Part shown: positions 51,241-64,000 of the stretch, in pieces
Numbering within the stretch: position 1 is the stretch's first letter
How the letters are laid out: each line of letters opens with the position of its first letter
Translations under genes and position numbers: made by a program
The notes under the pieces: generated by a model
What the model was told of the DNA's origin: nothing
Database searches by the model: none
What the model saw: only the letters and a program-made list of their open reading frames with translations
Assembly (NCBI GenBank): GCA_013398275.1
Contig: VZSE01014922.1
Span: 8,269,358-8,333,357 of the forward strand
Length of the DNA: 64,000 nucleotides
From: Promerops cafer
Taxonomy: Eukaryota > Chordata > Aves > Passeriformes > Nectariniidae
Direction of reading: 5' to 3'

Positions 51241-53664
51241 CTGTGAAGAAATAAAACAAAATCAGGGCTATATTGTGCACTGGTGACTAATTGCTTGTCT
51301 GGCTGTCTGGCTTCAGGGGTGGGACTGGCTGACCTGCTGCTCTCCATGCCAGCTCCCCAGCTGGTACCAAGGACTGAATAAATGGACAGTAAGAAGACAT
51401 ACTGTGGAAATGAAATGGAAAAGGGGGACCTATTTTTGCTGCAGACATTCAGCATCTGAATAGCCTCCCTGTGCTCTCTTTTCAGAGCGGAAAGATGAGC
51501 TCCTCTGGGATTTCCAGAGGATTGATGTTGGACTCAAGAATGACCTCTCAAAGTGCTTAGACTTTGCTATAAACTATAGAGAAAATGTTGTAATTGGGAG
51601 CATAAAATCAGATTGAATGTGTGCCCTTTCTGTTTTCATCTGCTATGGATAGTGTTATCCTTTTGGATATGGGACACTTCATTTTCATGATGTCACACAG
51701 ACCTGATTGTACCAAAACATGATGTGGTCCCAGAACAGCAACTGTGATGCTTAGAATGGAAGGAAATAAAAATTCTCTGATGAAACTATGGTTCTGATAA
51801 TGTAATATAGATTTTTGCTGTTATGGCCTGCATTAATTTTAATGGTATTTCTAACCAAGAGCATTAGAATCGAAGAAACCAGCAGCGTCGAGTTGGCATA
51901 TATTATGGTCTTAGAATGAAGGAAAAAATGATCAATTGTTTCATGTTTTGATACTTAAAGCAGATGGAATCCTCTGTCATATATATTTATTTACTCCAGA
52001 TGATTATAATAGGTCATGTCATCAACCTGGTGTGTATAAGCTAGTTAGAAGTCTTTTTTTCCAATAGTTAATGAATTTGTTTAATTAGGCCCAATTTCTT
52101 ATCATTAAATTCAAAGTAATCTTGAGCTTGGGACTCTTTTGTTTGTTCTTGTAGCCACTCAGCCATCTCTGCAGTGCAGGGGTATTACCTGGTTGGCTGT
52201 GCAGTTTTCCATGACACCAGACAATTAATGGTACCTTCTGAAAATTTATGAGGTATATAGCACCTCTCTGCAGGGCAGAATGTCACAGGAACAAGTACAG
52301 GTGTTTTTTAACAAGACTTTCAGGATCAGAAACTTAATTTTATAACAATAAGAATGCACTTAAGGCTCACAAGACTCATTTGGCCCCCTGATGAAACCAA
52401 AGCATTATGGCTCTTCTTAGAAAGCATCTGAGTCTCAGACCCCTCCAGTTGGCTGCATTTAAACTCTGAACAATTAAAGCTGCAAGGCTAAGATGCATTA
52501 CATGTTCTTAAATGCATGCAGGTCCATCCTGAACAAACTATTATTATGGAAGAAATCTGACATATAAAATTATAAGAATATATTAATGTTGTTATTTCCT
52601 ATAGAGGTCAGGACTCAGTGACTCAAGTCATTGTCCAGCTAAACATATGACAATACATATGACTGTTTACTGCTTTATAGAAAACCACTGGTGTGACAGT
52701 AGAAAGTAATAATTTTCTTTTGACTGTCTTTGGATTAGCCAACCCAGAAAATTGCAGAGAACACAATCTTAAAAAATAATGCATAAGAAGTCAGGGGAAG
52801 CAACAAATTGGGCATGGATAGTGTGTTAGAGATCTTGTTTTAAGATCAAGACTAATTCTACCAAAATCTTTCCTGAAAGGTATTTGTTAGACAGGATTTT
52901 AAAACTTCTAAATTCTGAAACACTGCTTAGTGATTTATATTGTAATTTACCACTGTCCTTTTGTTTAGGAAGTTTTCAGCCCAATTGAACTTCCTGCCAT
53001 TCACTGTATTTATATTTTTTTCTGTAATGATAGAAATGAGTGGCTGCATTTTTCCTTCTCTGACTTACTCTCTTGTCAGTGATACTTTTAATCTATCTGT
53101 GAGATATTTACCACATTCTTGGCTCAGACTTCAGCACCTGTCAGGTTTTCCAACATGATAATCTGCCTAAATTCTGCAAAGCTCTCTCATATTGCTGAAT
53201 ACATCAGGATAATCAGGACTCTATTGAAATTTTTTAGATTATTATTTTAGCAATTGTTTTGTTTTTCTTAGTAATCTAAATAATAGTAGAACTGTAAGAT
53301 GAGCTGAGAATTTATGAGAGGAAGAATTTAATATCCATAAGCATTTTTTGGATTGACAGTCTCTAAGAAAGTATTTCAGCATGTCAGAAAATTCCAAATG
53401 GTCCTTAAAGGTTGGACATGTTGAACAGAAAGTGGACAAAAGGTTTTAAAAATAGATGATACTCATGAGGGAAAAATAATTAGATATTTCAGAAATACAT
53501 AGATCAAGCAATGGATTGAATTTCCTGAAGCTGTGATGCTTTGCCTTTTTTATTTTATCTAAATCACAGCTGGGTTATAGGCATAGTTATCAACTCCTGT
53601 AGCAGCTTAATATTCATAAATCATCTTTTCCTGTATAATATTCCTTGGTTCCCTATAAGCTTAC
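51241..53664 (-). other. ADCY8: ADCY8 intron
   Basis: Intron of about 2.4 kb upstream of the 90-base exon, starting gtaagc and ending ttcttcacag. No repeat family, RNA gene or further exon recognised. Confidence 0.87.
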
Positions 53665-53866
53665 AATATTGATGATGGCTCCAAGAAAATTAATCAGAAT
53701 GGATGCAAATATAATGACATTCCTTGCCAAGTAGGTCTCATTAATCCAGCAGCAAGTTTTCCGGAGCATTAAGGGCAAACATTTGTAATCCTCTGCCGTA
53801 GTTATCAGCACGAGAGCGGAGTGCAGCATAATCAGGATAGAAAACTGAATGACCATTGGTATCACT
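53665..53866 (-). CDS. ADCY8: ADCY8 exon encoding TM8 and TM9
   Basis: This 202-base exon has the acceptor ctttcccag|AGTGATACC and donor AATATT|gtaagc. It completes Arg34 and encodes residues 35-101. Two hydrophobic helices are visible: about 35-57 (VIPMVIQFSI...) and about 84-101 (VIIFASILINFLGAIINI). They are separated by a Cys- and Lys-containing loop (DYKCLPLMLRKTCCW). The N-E-T sequon at residue 76 sits in what cyclase topology predicts to be a cytoplasmic loop, so it is probably not glycosylated. The exon ends in phase 0, which matters for skipping of the next exon. Confidence 0.94.
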
Positions 53867-56800
53867 CTGGGAAAGAAAAAAACAGAATCCAGCATTAAAC
53901 CTCAACACAATCAATCAATAAATCAAGGGAAAAGCTGGATAACATATCCATGTAGAACGAGTCAAGGAAGTCAGGAGGGCTCATCACCTGTGTAGTTTTG
54001 GATACAATTCATCCCACTGTAGCAGTCTCTTAGATTTATGCAGCTGGAAGGCACCTTGAGATTCAGATTGACTCGTTCTCCAGTGGCTATTCTTTGATCC
54101 CAGATTATGGGCACTGACAGACGGTCATACAAGATTAATTCCTTCAGCTTCCCACAGTACAGCAGTATTCTGCAACAGCCTTCTTGCTTTGCAAAGCCAA
54201 GTGCCTGCGATCCGATTTGGAACTGATAGTTTCTAACTATATCTCAGATATATATAGACAGTCTGTATATGCTGGTGTAGCCTACCAGTTCTGCTAACCT
54301 AGCCTGAGCCAGCTCTGAACAAAACCAAATTCAGGCCTTCAGAAAGATTAGGATCAAGCCTCAAGAGCCTGAGGACACTAAACATTAGTTCTTATTTTAG
54401 ACTGCCAAATTCTACATGTTAGACCCATGTTATTGAATTAAGATACAATAAAGGGAGCATCTACACACCTATGTCTGGGATATAAACCCAAAATTGCAGA
54501 ATAACCTGTTTATGTGCCTGAGAAACTGAGACCTTTTAGTTGTTTACAATAAATTTTTAGTCAATAATTTTTTTTCCACTAGCTGTTCAATTGAAGATTG
54601 ATGTGCTTGTCTCTTGCCTAAGCCTGCTTGATTTAAAAACAAAAGTGAAGGTGGCATAGTATGACCTCTGAGATGAATAATGCAGTATCTGTGCTAAGAT
54701 TTTGATGGGAGTATGCTGATAGGATCAAGTACAATAAAATGCATAGACAAGGTTAGAGGAATCCGAACAAAAAAAGCATAATAATTTTCTGTCCATGAAC
54801 TTCTCACAGAACTAGGAAAACAGGCTTGGATCGCTCCTTCATTAAAGAAGAGGTTCAAGAACAACTGATTTTCTTTTCAGGGATTCTCTTTCTGCCAAGA
54901 TCACGTGACGTTTAAAAAGAGCTTTTGCCTTCCCTCCTCCTCATGTACAGTCCCAAATCAACTGATTTAAGCCAAAAGGAAAACTTACGTAAAACAGAAG
55001 ATGCAAGTGTTTAAATTTATAATGATTTGAAATCTGCTTTTTTTCCGTGACAAGAATAATCCAATGAAAAATGGGCAAAAATAAGAGTATTTCAGCAGTC
55101 TGCTCTAGTAAGACCTACTGTCCATGTGAGCATATAAATAGTTCATTGCAGGAAATCAATGAAACTCCCGGGCTTCTCAGATGGAGAAGATGAATCACTG
55201 TAAGTCTGGCAATGTTATACAATGGTTTCATAAAGAACAATTATGGTAGAAAATATGGCATTAATTTATCTCACTTAGAGTAATTTCCCCAACTCCATAT
55301 TTCAAAGAATGAAAACTACTGCAAAGATTTTTAAATTCACGTGCATCTGCCCTGTCAGGGAAAAATGCATGAATGGATCAAAAATTTATCCTTAGGGAGA
55401 CAGATATAAACTGAGATAAAATTCTGAAACTTCCATACATATTAGATTTGAGATATGATTCTCTTCTTTAACACACAGACTAAGGTAAACTCTCTGGGAA
55501 ACTCCCCGAAGAACCCTAGTAATATATTTCTATTACAATTTAAATAGCATTTTCACCAAATTTTCAGAAACCAAAAGACTCAGCTCAAAAATTATTCACC
55601 CATCTACTTAAGCCAATACAAAATTTCATCCTTGTTCAACAGAAATCTGAAGCATTCACTGAAAAACTCTTACGTGTGTTTTTAGGAAATGGGTAAGTTA
55701 CCATGAGGACTGAATTATAGTTTGTTAGTGGTTTCATGGAAATTATTTCCATGGTTTTCCACCCTAGTATTTCACTTCTCTGAAATTTACCAGAGGCGTA
55801 ACTAATGAATATACAGTTATTTCAGGAATTCTCTGAATCCAAGTCTTGTCTAAATTCATGATGGTTTGTTCAATTGCTCATGCCTTGAACTGCTTTTAGA
55901 ACTGGAACTTAGGAAATGTGAACTTCCAGATTATTTTCTCATCCAATATGTTTAAGCATATTGAAACTTTCTCACTCAAAACCCCTATCCTGTTATTTTA
56001 GGGTTGCTCATCTGTTGACAGGCATGCTTTTTAAAAAACTGAAACACACTTTTTGAAGCAGAGTAATAGAACTTGAAAAAACAAGACCAAAATTTGTCTC
56101 CTTAAGCCTTGACAGTGATCTTCAGCTCCTGACAGAACATAGGAACTGCCATAAAACACCCATGTGTCTCCAAAACTTCTCTCACAAAAGGGGTAGTTGT
56201 AAATATCCTTTCCCTAAATATCTTCCCAGGTTTCAGCAATCAACCTTTCAGGGCATTCTTGAAGACAAGGTCATATTTTAAAAAAAAACTCTGCTGATCT
56301 TTTCTTGTAGGAATTTATCTAATCTTCATTTCAAACTATTTGTATTTGCAGCCTCTTTAACATTCAGTGACAAAAAGGTCCTCGGGGAAAAACACAAGAC
56401 TACTGGCAAGATGAGAAACTAGGAGGTGAGACAGCTGCAGGCAATGTGTTTGTGTGACTCCTTCCCCCTCATTCCAATGGCACTAGACACCCTCACAAGA
56501 ATTAACAGAGATGAATCCATGCAGCTAGAAAAAAAAGTCTTTTTTTTTTGTTTTGTTCTGTTTTTTTTTTTTTTTTTTTTTTTTTTGTTATGCTGGTATG
56601 GCAGTGATTGATATAGCAGCAGAAATCTTTTTGGAAAACAGGTTCTGTTAATAAGATCCATAAATCTTCTTGTACATACAGAGGAAAAAAAATAACAAAC
56701 AAACAAAAACATCTACCAGAAGCGAAGAACTTTAAATGTGTATTGGGAGAAGAGCTTTTAAAAAACAAGCAACCTTACCAGGGGCGATATAGCACATAAG

Positions 56801-57862
56801 GAACAACAGAAGGCCATGTACTACTCTGGGTACTTTCTCAGCTGAGAATTACAAAACACATGAGACACCACTGCTACAGAGACTACACTACTATGTAGCT
56901 GCCTGTCTGCACCTAACCACCCCTTTGGTGTTCTCAGACATCAACCTGGTAACTCACATCTTCCAGAGATGATCCAAGAAATCTTGCTGCACTACTGTAA
57001 CACAATAAATGTCTTATTTTTTGTTCAAATAATGTATTTTCAAAGTTACTGTGAGCCATAAGTTAAGGTTCATCTGAGTGCTAGAAACTACCTGAGAAAT
57101 ATGTTAATCTGGGTATTTCTCTTTTAACACTTGCTCTGTCAAAGACCAAGTGGGACAAGAGGGTTGTTATAGTGGCAGTCCTGTTCTAGAAAACTGACCT
57201 CAGTCCTTTCACATACTCTTGTGATCTCATTATTAAAGTGTAGACAAAAATGACAAATGATAGCTTTGAGTCGGTGAAATGTATACACTGAGGTCTCATC
57301 TATCTCACGTTTTCATCACCCTGATAGGAATATATTGCTTGGTCATCCCCAAAGAAGAGCAGAAGTGAAAACAGATCTACCAGATCACCTCCGTGCTTAT
57401 TAATGGCCTGAGACTGCTTTTCCCAGCTGGGCAAATCACACTGTCAGCAGCAAAGCAAGCAGTACAATTCTTTTACAAAGCATTTATGAAACAAACCTGA
57501 GAGAGTCACTGATACCCAAGGTGATTATCAATCACTTTGCAAAGAGGCACAGCTATTGTTCTGGATCATGTTTCACCAGGACACACTGTGGCAAACTTTT
57601 GTAACCCAAAATTTCCACTTAACTTGATGGTAGTTCTACTTATAAACATAGCAATATAACATCATTACATGCTGCTGTCTCACTTGAAAACATGTAGCTG
57701 CAAAAAAGTAGTTAGTATTGCAAAAAAGTGAACAAATATTTCCAAACATTTCTGGGGAACAGGCAGATTTTATTGGTTCACTGAACATCATTCCTAAAAA
57801 TGGTATTCCACTGTGTCCCTAAGAATGCCTTCAGATATATAGAGATATATTTCTGTATTTAC
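53867..57862 (-). other. ADCY8: ADCY8 intron
   Basis: Intron of about 4.0 kb, starting gtaaat and ending ctttcccag. It contains the longest homopolymer of the window (26 T at 56561-56586, plus strand). No recognised repeat family otherwise. Confidence 0.87.
56561..56586. repeat. 26-base poly-T tract
   Basis: Longest homopolymer in the window, preceded by further T-rich sequence from 56540. No SINE or LINE body is attached that I recognise. Confidence 0.9.
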
Positions 57863-57963
57863 CTGGAAGAAGGGAGCAAGCTTTGGATAGCGGTGATAAA
57901 CACAAGAACAATAAATGCACACACCAAGTTTGATTTGAATACTTCATCCCGCATTTGAGAATA
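57863..57963 (-). CDS. ADCY8: ADCY8 exon encoding TM7 (first coding exon in window)
   Basis: This 101-base exon follows an acceptor with a long pyrimidine tract (T-run then ttctag) and ends at CTTCCAG|gtaaat. It encodes residues 1-33 (YSQMRDEVFKSNLVCAFIVL through SLLPSS) plus two bases of an Arg codon completed in the next exon. Residues 1-10 are the cytoplasmic juxtamembrane end of the C1b linker, and about 12-30 form the first membrane helix of the second cluster (TM7). The preceding exon was not found in the 6 kb upstream, so it probably lies beyond 64000. Confidence 0.93.
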
Positions 57964-60900
57964 CTAGAATAAAAAAAAAAAAACAAAAACACAGACACAC
58001 AGAAGAGTAAATTAGCTGTTAATACATGCAGTAGTTTCATTAAGGCTGATGTATATAGGAGACACGGGGAAAATTAGCACAATGCACCAATAAATCAATA
58101 CACCTGAATTTTGTTTGAAAATCAAACCCATCAAATAAATTGTTAATAATCTGGTAAAATATTTTAACCAAGAGAGCAAAAACCTGTGATTTGCAATACA
58201 AAATTGTTCTGCTTAGTTCAAAATTATTTGCTTTAAAAATCCTGAGGCATATACCAGGAGTTTGTGCTGCTGAGTAGGATACTAAACATTTAATTGCTTA
58301 ATAAAATACTTAATAACCAGAGAAACCATGAATTTCCTCACATGAAGACAAGCACTGGAGTCATCTGTGACTCTGAATCCATGATGGCACAGAAGTGTCT
58401 CCATGATGGCCAAATTAAGGCTGCTCTGCTATTTTTTCTAATTTTCTTTTTAAAGACAATTATGTTGTTAGAACATTCAGTGACTGGTTGGCATGCTGGG
58501 ATGCTGGAACTCTGTATCCTAACTTAGAGGCTCTGTGGAAACTTGGTGGTATGGGCATTCTCCAAATGCAAAAGACTATTTGAGGTGCATTATTATAAAG
58601 ATTTATTGAAATATTTTTCTCCAGCACATCAAACAACTGAGAATGCTATCAGGTTCCCTTTTTATGGGAATTACCACAAAACGGAGTAACAGACACATTG
58701 ATAGACCACAGTGGATCAGTTAAAGTGGAAATAATAACCAAGTCCTCAGCTGTTATTTATCATTGCTAATTCAATTAAACTGCAGCTGGTTACAGCAGAT
58801 GAAGATTAGTCCATAGGAATATTTTTTGTAATCTCTATATCCTTTATGGATGCCACCAAAGTTTCTTTGTCTTATAAGAAATCCTGCAAAGGCTTGCCCC
58901 AGTCATTTTTCTTTCTCTGAACAATACCTTCATTTTGTTTAAACCTTTGCAGCTTTAAAGGAGCTGAAAAGAGGGTTATAAGAGTCAAAGCAACATCAGA
59001 TACCAGAATCTCTCTCCAGAAATTTGGAAATAGGGAAAACTGCTGTTGTAAATGCCTAGAAAGCATTAAAACATTAAAAAAAAAAAAAATTAAGAAATGG
59101 GTCAAGAACATACACTGAGAGAGTCCAGCTATGAACTGGATTTCCTAGCTAATTTGCTCTTGAAGGGAGATCCTAGCTAGACCTAGAGTATTTTCTCTAC
59201 ATGAACCTTTGGTCGGGCCATCATCTCAGCTATAAACATCTGATCAAAGCAGTCTCAAGCCCCCAAATGGAAAAAAGGTTTCTCACTTCCCTGCTCCCAT
59301 TTGTCATTAGTAAGAGAGGGGGTTCATTTGTTGGTGTCCCTCATTTTGACCCCTCCTCTCCTGTGATTATATCTTGTGTCTGCTGTTGGCAGTATCACTT
59401 TGGCATGATTTTTGATAGTGCTCACAGGTAATTCCACTTCATTTTGCTGCTGGAACCCCAGAGGCACTGACCCTGATTTCATGTGCAAGGAAACAGAACT
59501 GCATCAATCTGCATAAATAATGGACCAGGGCTTTTTTTCAAGTAGGGAAAAAGAAAGGTATGTTCCTTAAAATATAACATGAAATCCCAACTGTTCCATA
59601 GGGAAATTAAGGCAAACTAGATGAATGAGACACAAACATAGAATGACCTGCTGTGTTGAGCATTATGTCGAAAGGATGGATGCTGTGTTCTAATCAGTAA
59701 CAATATTGAGATGAGGAATTGTTGGCATCCCTAGGCAGCACTGACATAAATGATAAACATAGCAGTTCTGTAGCAGTCTACCCCTTAATGGCTTGGAGAA
59801 ATAATTGAAGGACTGACTAAGCCTCAAGTCCCTTCAAAAGAGCATGGGGAGGCATGTAGCCAACCCGAGCTGTGTAGAGTGGTAGGAAGAATCGTGACAT
59901 GACCTTGTCTGCAGTAAAAACCTTTCCCCCAGAGCCGCCTGTGCTGTCATGACCTGCTCATGGTGCAGTGAAGGCTCCTGTGGGGCTTGGGCCATTTGTC
60001 TGCACTCTTGGGAGGGAACTGTTTATCCATGTGCTCACCCAGCCTGCTGGCTGAAACTAAGAAAGGCCAGGTTTCTTCTGTTGAGTAACGCTGCTTATTC
60101 CTCACTTCTCTCACCCAAAGCCTCTTTGAAAGCAGAGCACCAGTAATATACCAGGCTTCACATGTTCCTCTAAAGAAAATGTTTGTGCACTGGGGAGGAA
60201 GGTTTCTGGTCTTATCCTCACTGCTGCTCTTTGGCTCAGATAGGACCTTATAGATGAAAAGGGAGACCAGGTTTCTTCTTCATCAGAGTAATGTTGGAAA
60301 AGTTTCTGCGATACAGGAGAGGGATGGAAGAATATGTTTCAAGAAGTCTAAGACAGGAGAGGAAATTAACTCCCAAGAAGACCAGGGAGTAGACAGAGAT
60401 CCAGTTGCTGACCAACGATAGAGAAGTTGCTGAACAGGCAACTTTGCCCAGTGTCTCTTGCAGACCTCCTTGCAACTGGAAGTTTCTGAGTTGAAGGACG
60501 AAGGTGATGCCTGTGTCTGCTGAGATACAACAAGCAGAAAGAGCAAAGTTGTTTTCCTACTCATGTAATTTCTGTTTATCTTACCAGTCAGAAATTCTGA
60601 AACAGAGAAGCTCAGATATTTAGGTCTAATATTTGAACTAAGAAAACATGTACTTTGAAATTCAAAGCTCTTTTGATATTTCCAGTGTGCTCACCTCACA
60701 GAAAATACGTAAATGTTTCATGTCTAAGCCCAGCCAGTTTTCTAATCCAAGTACAAATATGCAGGAAGGCTTTGAATATCTTTATACAAACCTTTACATT
60801 GGAAACTTTCTTTAATAAATCCCTACCAGCATGTAAATTTCCCTGTCCTGTGCCTCTGCTTTCCCCTGTATGAAAGTATATGGTGTGGGTATTTTAAAGT

Positions 60901-61456
60901 TGCTGATATCTTTTAATTATTGGAATAATCTGAAGTAGTATCAGATTTTCCTATGAGCTGTTATATAGTTGGAAATTTTAATATCTTTTCATGCTACCAT
61001 CAGAAGTACTTTCCTGTGATGAGTTGCTCTATCTGCCTATGGGATATTTGTGAAAAAAAACTCTAGCAAAATTGAGGGTGAATTGTCTCTAGATGACATA
61101 TCAAGTGTAAAGGAGTAAAATACGGGTTAGTAGTGACTAGTCCATTTCAATAAAGAATTTAGAAAATATACCAGGTGGGATCCTGCACAAATCCTATGAC
61201 AAATGAAGAATTGCAGAATTCATATGGAAATACACATAATGCCTCAGAGAGATAGCCCAATCTCTAATGTAACTGCCACTGCTTGCTGTGGAATACACAC
61301 TTATCCTATCCCCACAGAAGGACAAAGAGCAATGACACAAGAGAGGAGTGGCAAGATGTTCAAGTGGCTTAAACTGCAGTGACATAGCAGTTATCTAAGC
61401 CAATGTAAACCAGTGCTTTCTCCATGGTAGATTTGTGCATGTTGATTCCAGAACTG

Positions 61457-61473
61457 TTTTTTTTTTTTTTTTT
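61457..61473. repeat. 17-base poly-T tract
   Basis: Simple T run in the upstream ADCY8 intron. Similar runs occur at 44988-45002 (T), 50299-50314 (T) and 16756-16771 (A). Confidence 0.9.
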
Positions 61474-63691
61474 CTTTTCTTACCGTGTCTTAAAGGAAGA
61501 AAACCAGAAATTTCATGGCTAGTGTAAACCTGGTATCTGGAATTGCTTTATAGTGAAAAAATTCAAACCAACCCAGACTGTTTAAACAGAAGTCCAGTAT
61601 AACTTTTCAGATCCATTACTGTCACCACGTGATCCCACATCATGGTAGTCCTGTTACTACTGCAGGAGGAAGAAATATGGTTTATTGTTCATGTGATTAC
61701 TCACTCTTCTGTCATTTGAGGTACAGAACATTTACACAATTCTCACTGAACAAGGTATAGGTATGGCTTCTTGGCCAGGATCTCAGCTATTTAAACCTGA
61801 GTTTAGTGTGTTTCCTAAATGGACTGGAAGAAGGGAGAAAGTGGTAGTAACAAGATAGCATGGAGGAAATAGCTACACTCTGCAGGAAAATGATTCAAAT
61901 ATTACTTTTTCCATGACTTCCTGTAACCTATGGTTAAACACTAAGGTTATAAGGACAGACCTGTAATTACTGTACAGGCATGCAGGAGGGAAGTGACATT
62001 TCCCATGCTATCCCATAAGACAATTGTTCCTGTCTATAACAAAGAGGACACTAAGATTCATGTTCCCTTAATCCACATCATTCCTTTGTATCCTGGACAT
62101 TCCCCATCACTATCTGAGCCCACTCATGATGTCCTAGCACCCTGAACAGAAGCAAGGACGTTGCTGACCAGAGGCTGTCCAGCTGTTGGTGGTGGATGTG
62201 CCAGAACAAATAAAGCAGTGGTGATATTTTTTTAAAACTTTCCTCCTTCCTAATATGAGAAACCAGATTAATTAATGGAACATAAAGAAGACTCAGTCAA
62301 CTTTGCTGAACGGATTTTATGTTTCTATTGCCTGTGCCTACTGGTTGGGACTAACACCTAAGGAAATATTGAATGAAAGCATAGATCTTCAAACACTGCA
62401 GCCCAATTCTCCATTGGAAACGTCTTACTGGGAAGAAAATGTATCAAATCTGCTAAAATATTGACTTTTAAATAGACTTTTTTTCATTCAGATGCAATTA
62501 AAAACTTTATTAATATTTTAAATCTGACCTATGTAATGTGATGGATTAGGGCATGGATCTTCTTTTAGTTCCTTAAATGGCATTTAAATTGAATTCTACA
62601 CTTTCGTTATAGTTTTTCTTTGTGGCTGACAGTTGTGAAATATAAAATAATAAGAAGGTTTATATTCTGGATATGGGATCTGATTCTGGGCAGTGCCCTT
62701 TTACGCTAGCCCATGCTCAGGCCTTGTGTGATCAAATAACATAGTAAGGTGAGGTGAACCACTGACAAGTTTGCTCATTCAGCAAGTTGTTTGTGACCAG
62801 GCTGTTTCCTCCTTTAAACAAAAAATTGCAGATTTTTTTCACCATATTTTTTTATCTTGTGTCTTGAAAAGATTAAAAATTATTCATGACTTTTGGGACT
62901 TTATGTAGTAATTCACGTGGGATCAGAGACACTGAATTTCACTTCCTCTGGGTCCCTGTCAGCTTTGCATGATAACTGCACTGAAGAAATATCTTCATAT
63001 CTTCCTTTTCAACAGATAATTATTTGTGAATAATTTGGTTTTGGGGGTTCTACCTTATGTCTCAGTGTAAATATCCTCATGAGAAAACACAATATTGTAT
63101 TTTTGTTTCTTCTACAGGATTACGAGTGCAATAAGGGCTTAGATATACTTCAAGCAGACTTTTTCTTTTCCAGTTGTCTAGAAAAAAATGCTCACCAATC
63201 AGCCTCCCTGAGGACTAGTCTCTCATAAATCAAGTAAAAATGTCTGTTTTCCAGTGGAAGTTAGAGTGATGATGGAGCTGTGAGCCTCCATGCTTCCAAT
63301 TTCCCACTATTTTTATTTCCTTTCAGTCAAGTGCACATAGTATTGCAGACCTGCTGTTGCTGCCCTGTCATAGCATATGAAATTATCAATGAAAGTCAAT
63401 GAAATTATTTGAGATCTGTGCAACCTCACCCCATGCCATCAGCTTTCAAGGAGTGTTCTCTCATTACCTTATCTTTTAAAACTTATAACTTACATCTGGA
63501 TGTAGATTGAAAGAGAAGTTAATGAAATCATATTGCTGTTGAGAGGCAGCAAAGATGAACCATATTTAGCTCTTAGAAACAGGTTTTTTAAGAAGGATGT
63601 TTGAAACAGAGAGTTGAAAAATTACTCTTGCCTTGAAATAAATATTGCAGCTGCATAGACATCAGAGGGATTCTATGACAATGGAAGGAAC

Positions 63692-63713
63692 ATATCTATA
63701 TAAATATAGATAT
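63692..63713. repeat. AT-rich perfect inverted repeat
   Basis: ATATCTATA, four-base spacer TAAA, TATAGATAT. Nine-base arms match perfectly. Probably simple-sequence decay. Confidence 0.7.
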
Positions 63714-64000
63714 ATATTTTTGTAATAAAAATATCAGTTTATTAATATGCTCAATCACCGTTAGTGCCAAAGTAACCTGTCATCTGACAGAAAACTGCTT
63801 GTACTCGGTACCAAGTTCAACCCAGCCAGTGGTTGCTGTTTCTAGAAACTGAATTTGTTCAGTGTACATATTTCCCAACAACAAAATGCAATCATTTCAG
63901 CATTATAGCACCTGCATCATGTCACTGGGTATTATGAACTCTAGCTCAGCCCCACCTTCTGAAAACTGAAACAAAATGAAAAAGAAAAACAAAGCAAGAA

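Larger units (their letters stand above)
28430..57963 (-). other. ADCY8: ADCY8 gene, 3' half (ten exons, partial at 5' end)
   Basis: Gene span of adenylyl cyclase type 8, a membrane enzyme making cAMP from ATP and stimulated by Ca2+/calmodulin. Coding exons on the minus strand, 5' to 3': 57963-57863, 53866-53665, 51240-51151, 49819-49647, 46822-46741, 42324-42166, 38512-38366, 32731-32639, 30446-30332 and 28917-28430. They total 1650 coding bases, 549 residues plus stop, with every junction GT..AG and every phase matching. The product holds TM7-12, the C2a cyclase domain and the C2b tail. Type 8 is chosen over other cyclases because the C-terminal tail (QYSLAAVVLGLVQ, NNNSGIIKGHYNRRTLL) is characteristic of that isoform. 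The mammalian protein is about 1250 residues, so roughly 700 N-terminal residues are encoded beyond 64000. No frameshift or premature stop is seen, so the gene looks intact. Confidence 0.96.
57964..64000 (-). other. ADCY8: ADCY8 intron, partial (5' end outside window)
   Basis: The 6 kb upstream of the TM7 exon contains no sequence that I could match to the C1b linker or C1 domain, so it is treated as the 3' part of a long intron. It has a 17-base T run at 61457-61473 and an AT palindrome at 63692-63713. No other gene, RNA or repeat family recognised. A short exon could have been missed by eye. Confidence 0.75.

Noticed and set aside
60248..60564. Open frames considered as the missing upstream ADCY8 exon
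   Set aside because: No resemblance to the cyclase C1b linker and no matching donor in the phase needed for the 57963 exon.

Overview
The window reads as bird nuclear DNA. It is AT-rich and CpG-poor, contains one large intron-rich vertebrate gene, and carries several fragments of CR1 LINEs, the typical avian retroposon; no mammalian Alu, B1 or L1 sequence was noticed. The species cannot be fixed from the sequence. Nothing bacterial, plasmid-like, phage-like or CRISPR-like is present.

The only protein-coding gene I can support is the 3' half of ADCY8, the Ca2+/calmodulin-stimulated adenylyl cyclase type 8, on the minus strand from 57963 down to a stop codon at 28432..28430. Ten exons (101, 202, 90, 173, 82, 159, 147, 93, 115 and 488 coding bases) were joined by hand with GT..AG junctions and no frame break. 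They encode 549 residues: membrane cluster 2 (TM7-TM12), the complete catalytic C2a domain and the C2b calmodulin-binding tail. The product is about 1250 residues in mammals, so the 5' exons (N-terminus, TM1-6, C1 domain) lie beyond 64000. Exon residues below are numbered from the first complete codon of the 57963 exon.

Layout: 1..~28350 is non-coding 3' flank of ADCY8 with scattered CR1 fragments, one internally repetitive avian repeat and no credible gene. 28350..57963 holds the ten ADCY8 exons and nine introns of about 1.3 to 5.6 kb, with two intronic CR1 sites. 57964..64000 is the 3' part of a further intron with no recognised exon.

Functionally this is one gene. TM7-12 anchors the second half of the cyclase. 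C2a pairs with the C1a domain (outside the window) to form the catalytic site that turns ATP into cAMP, and C2b gives Ca2+/calmodulin responsiveness. The most informative observation is a symmetrical 90-base exon carrying two N-glycosylation sequons, whose size and position match the segment missing from the known AC8-B splice form. I found no previously undescribed biological system here.
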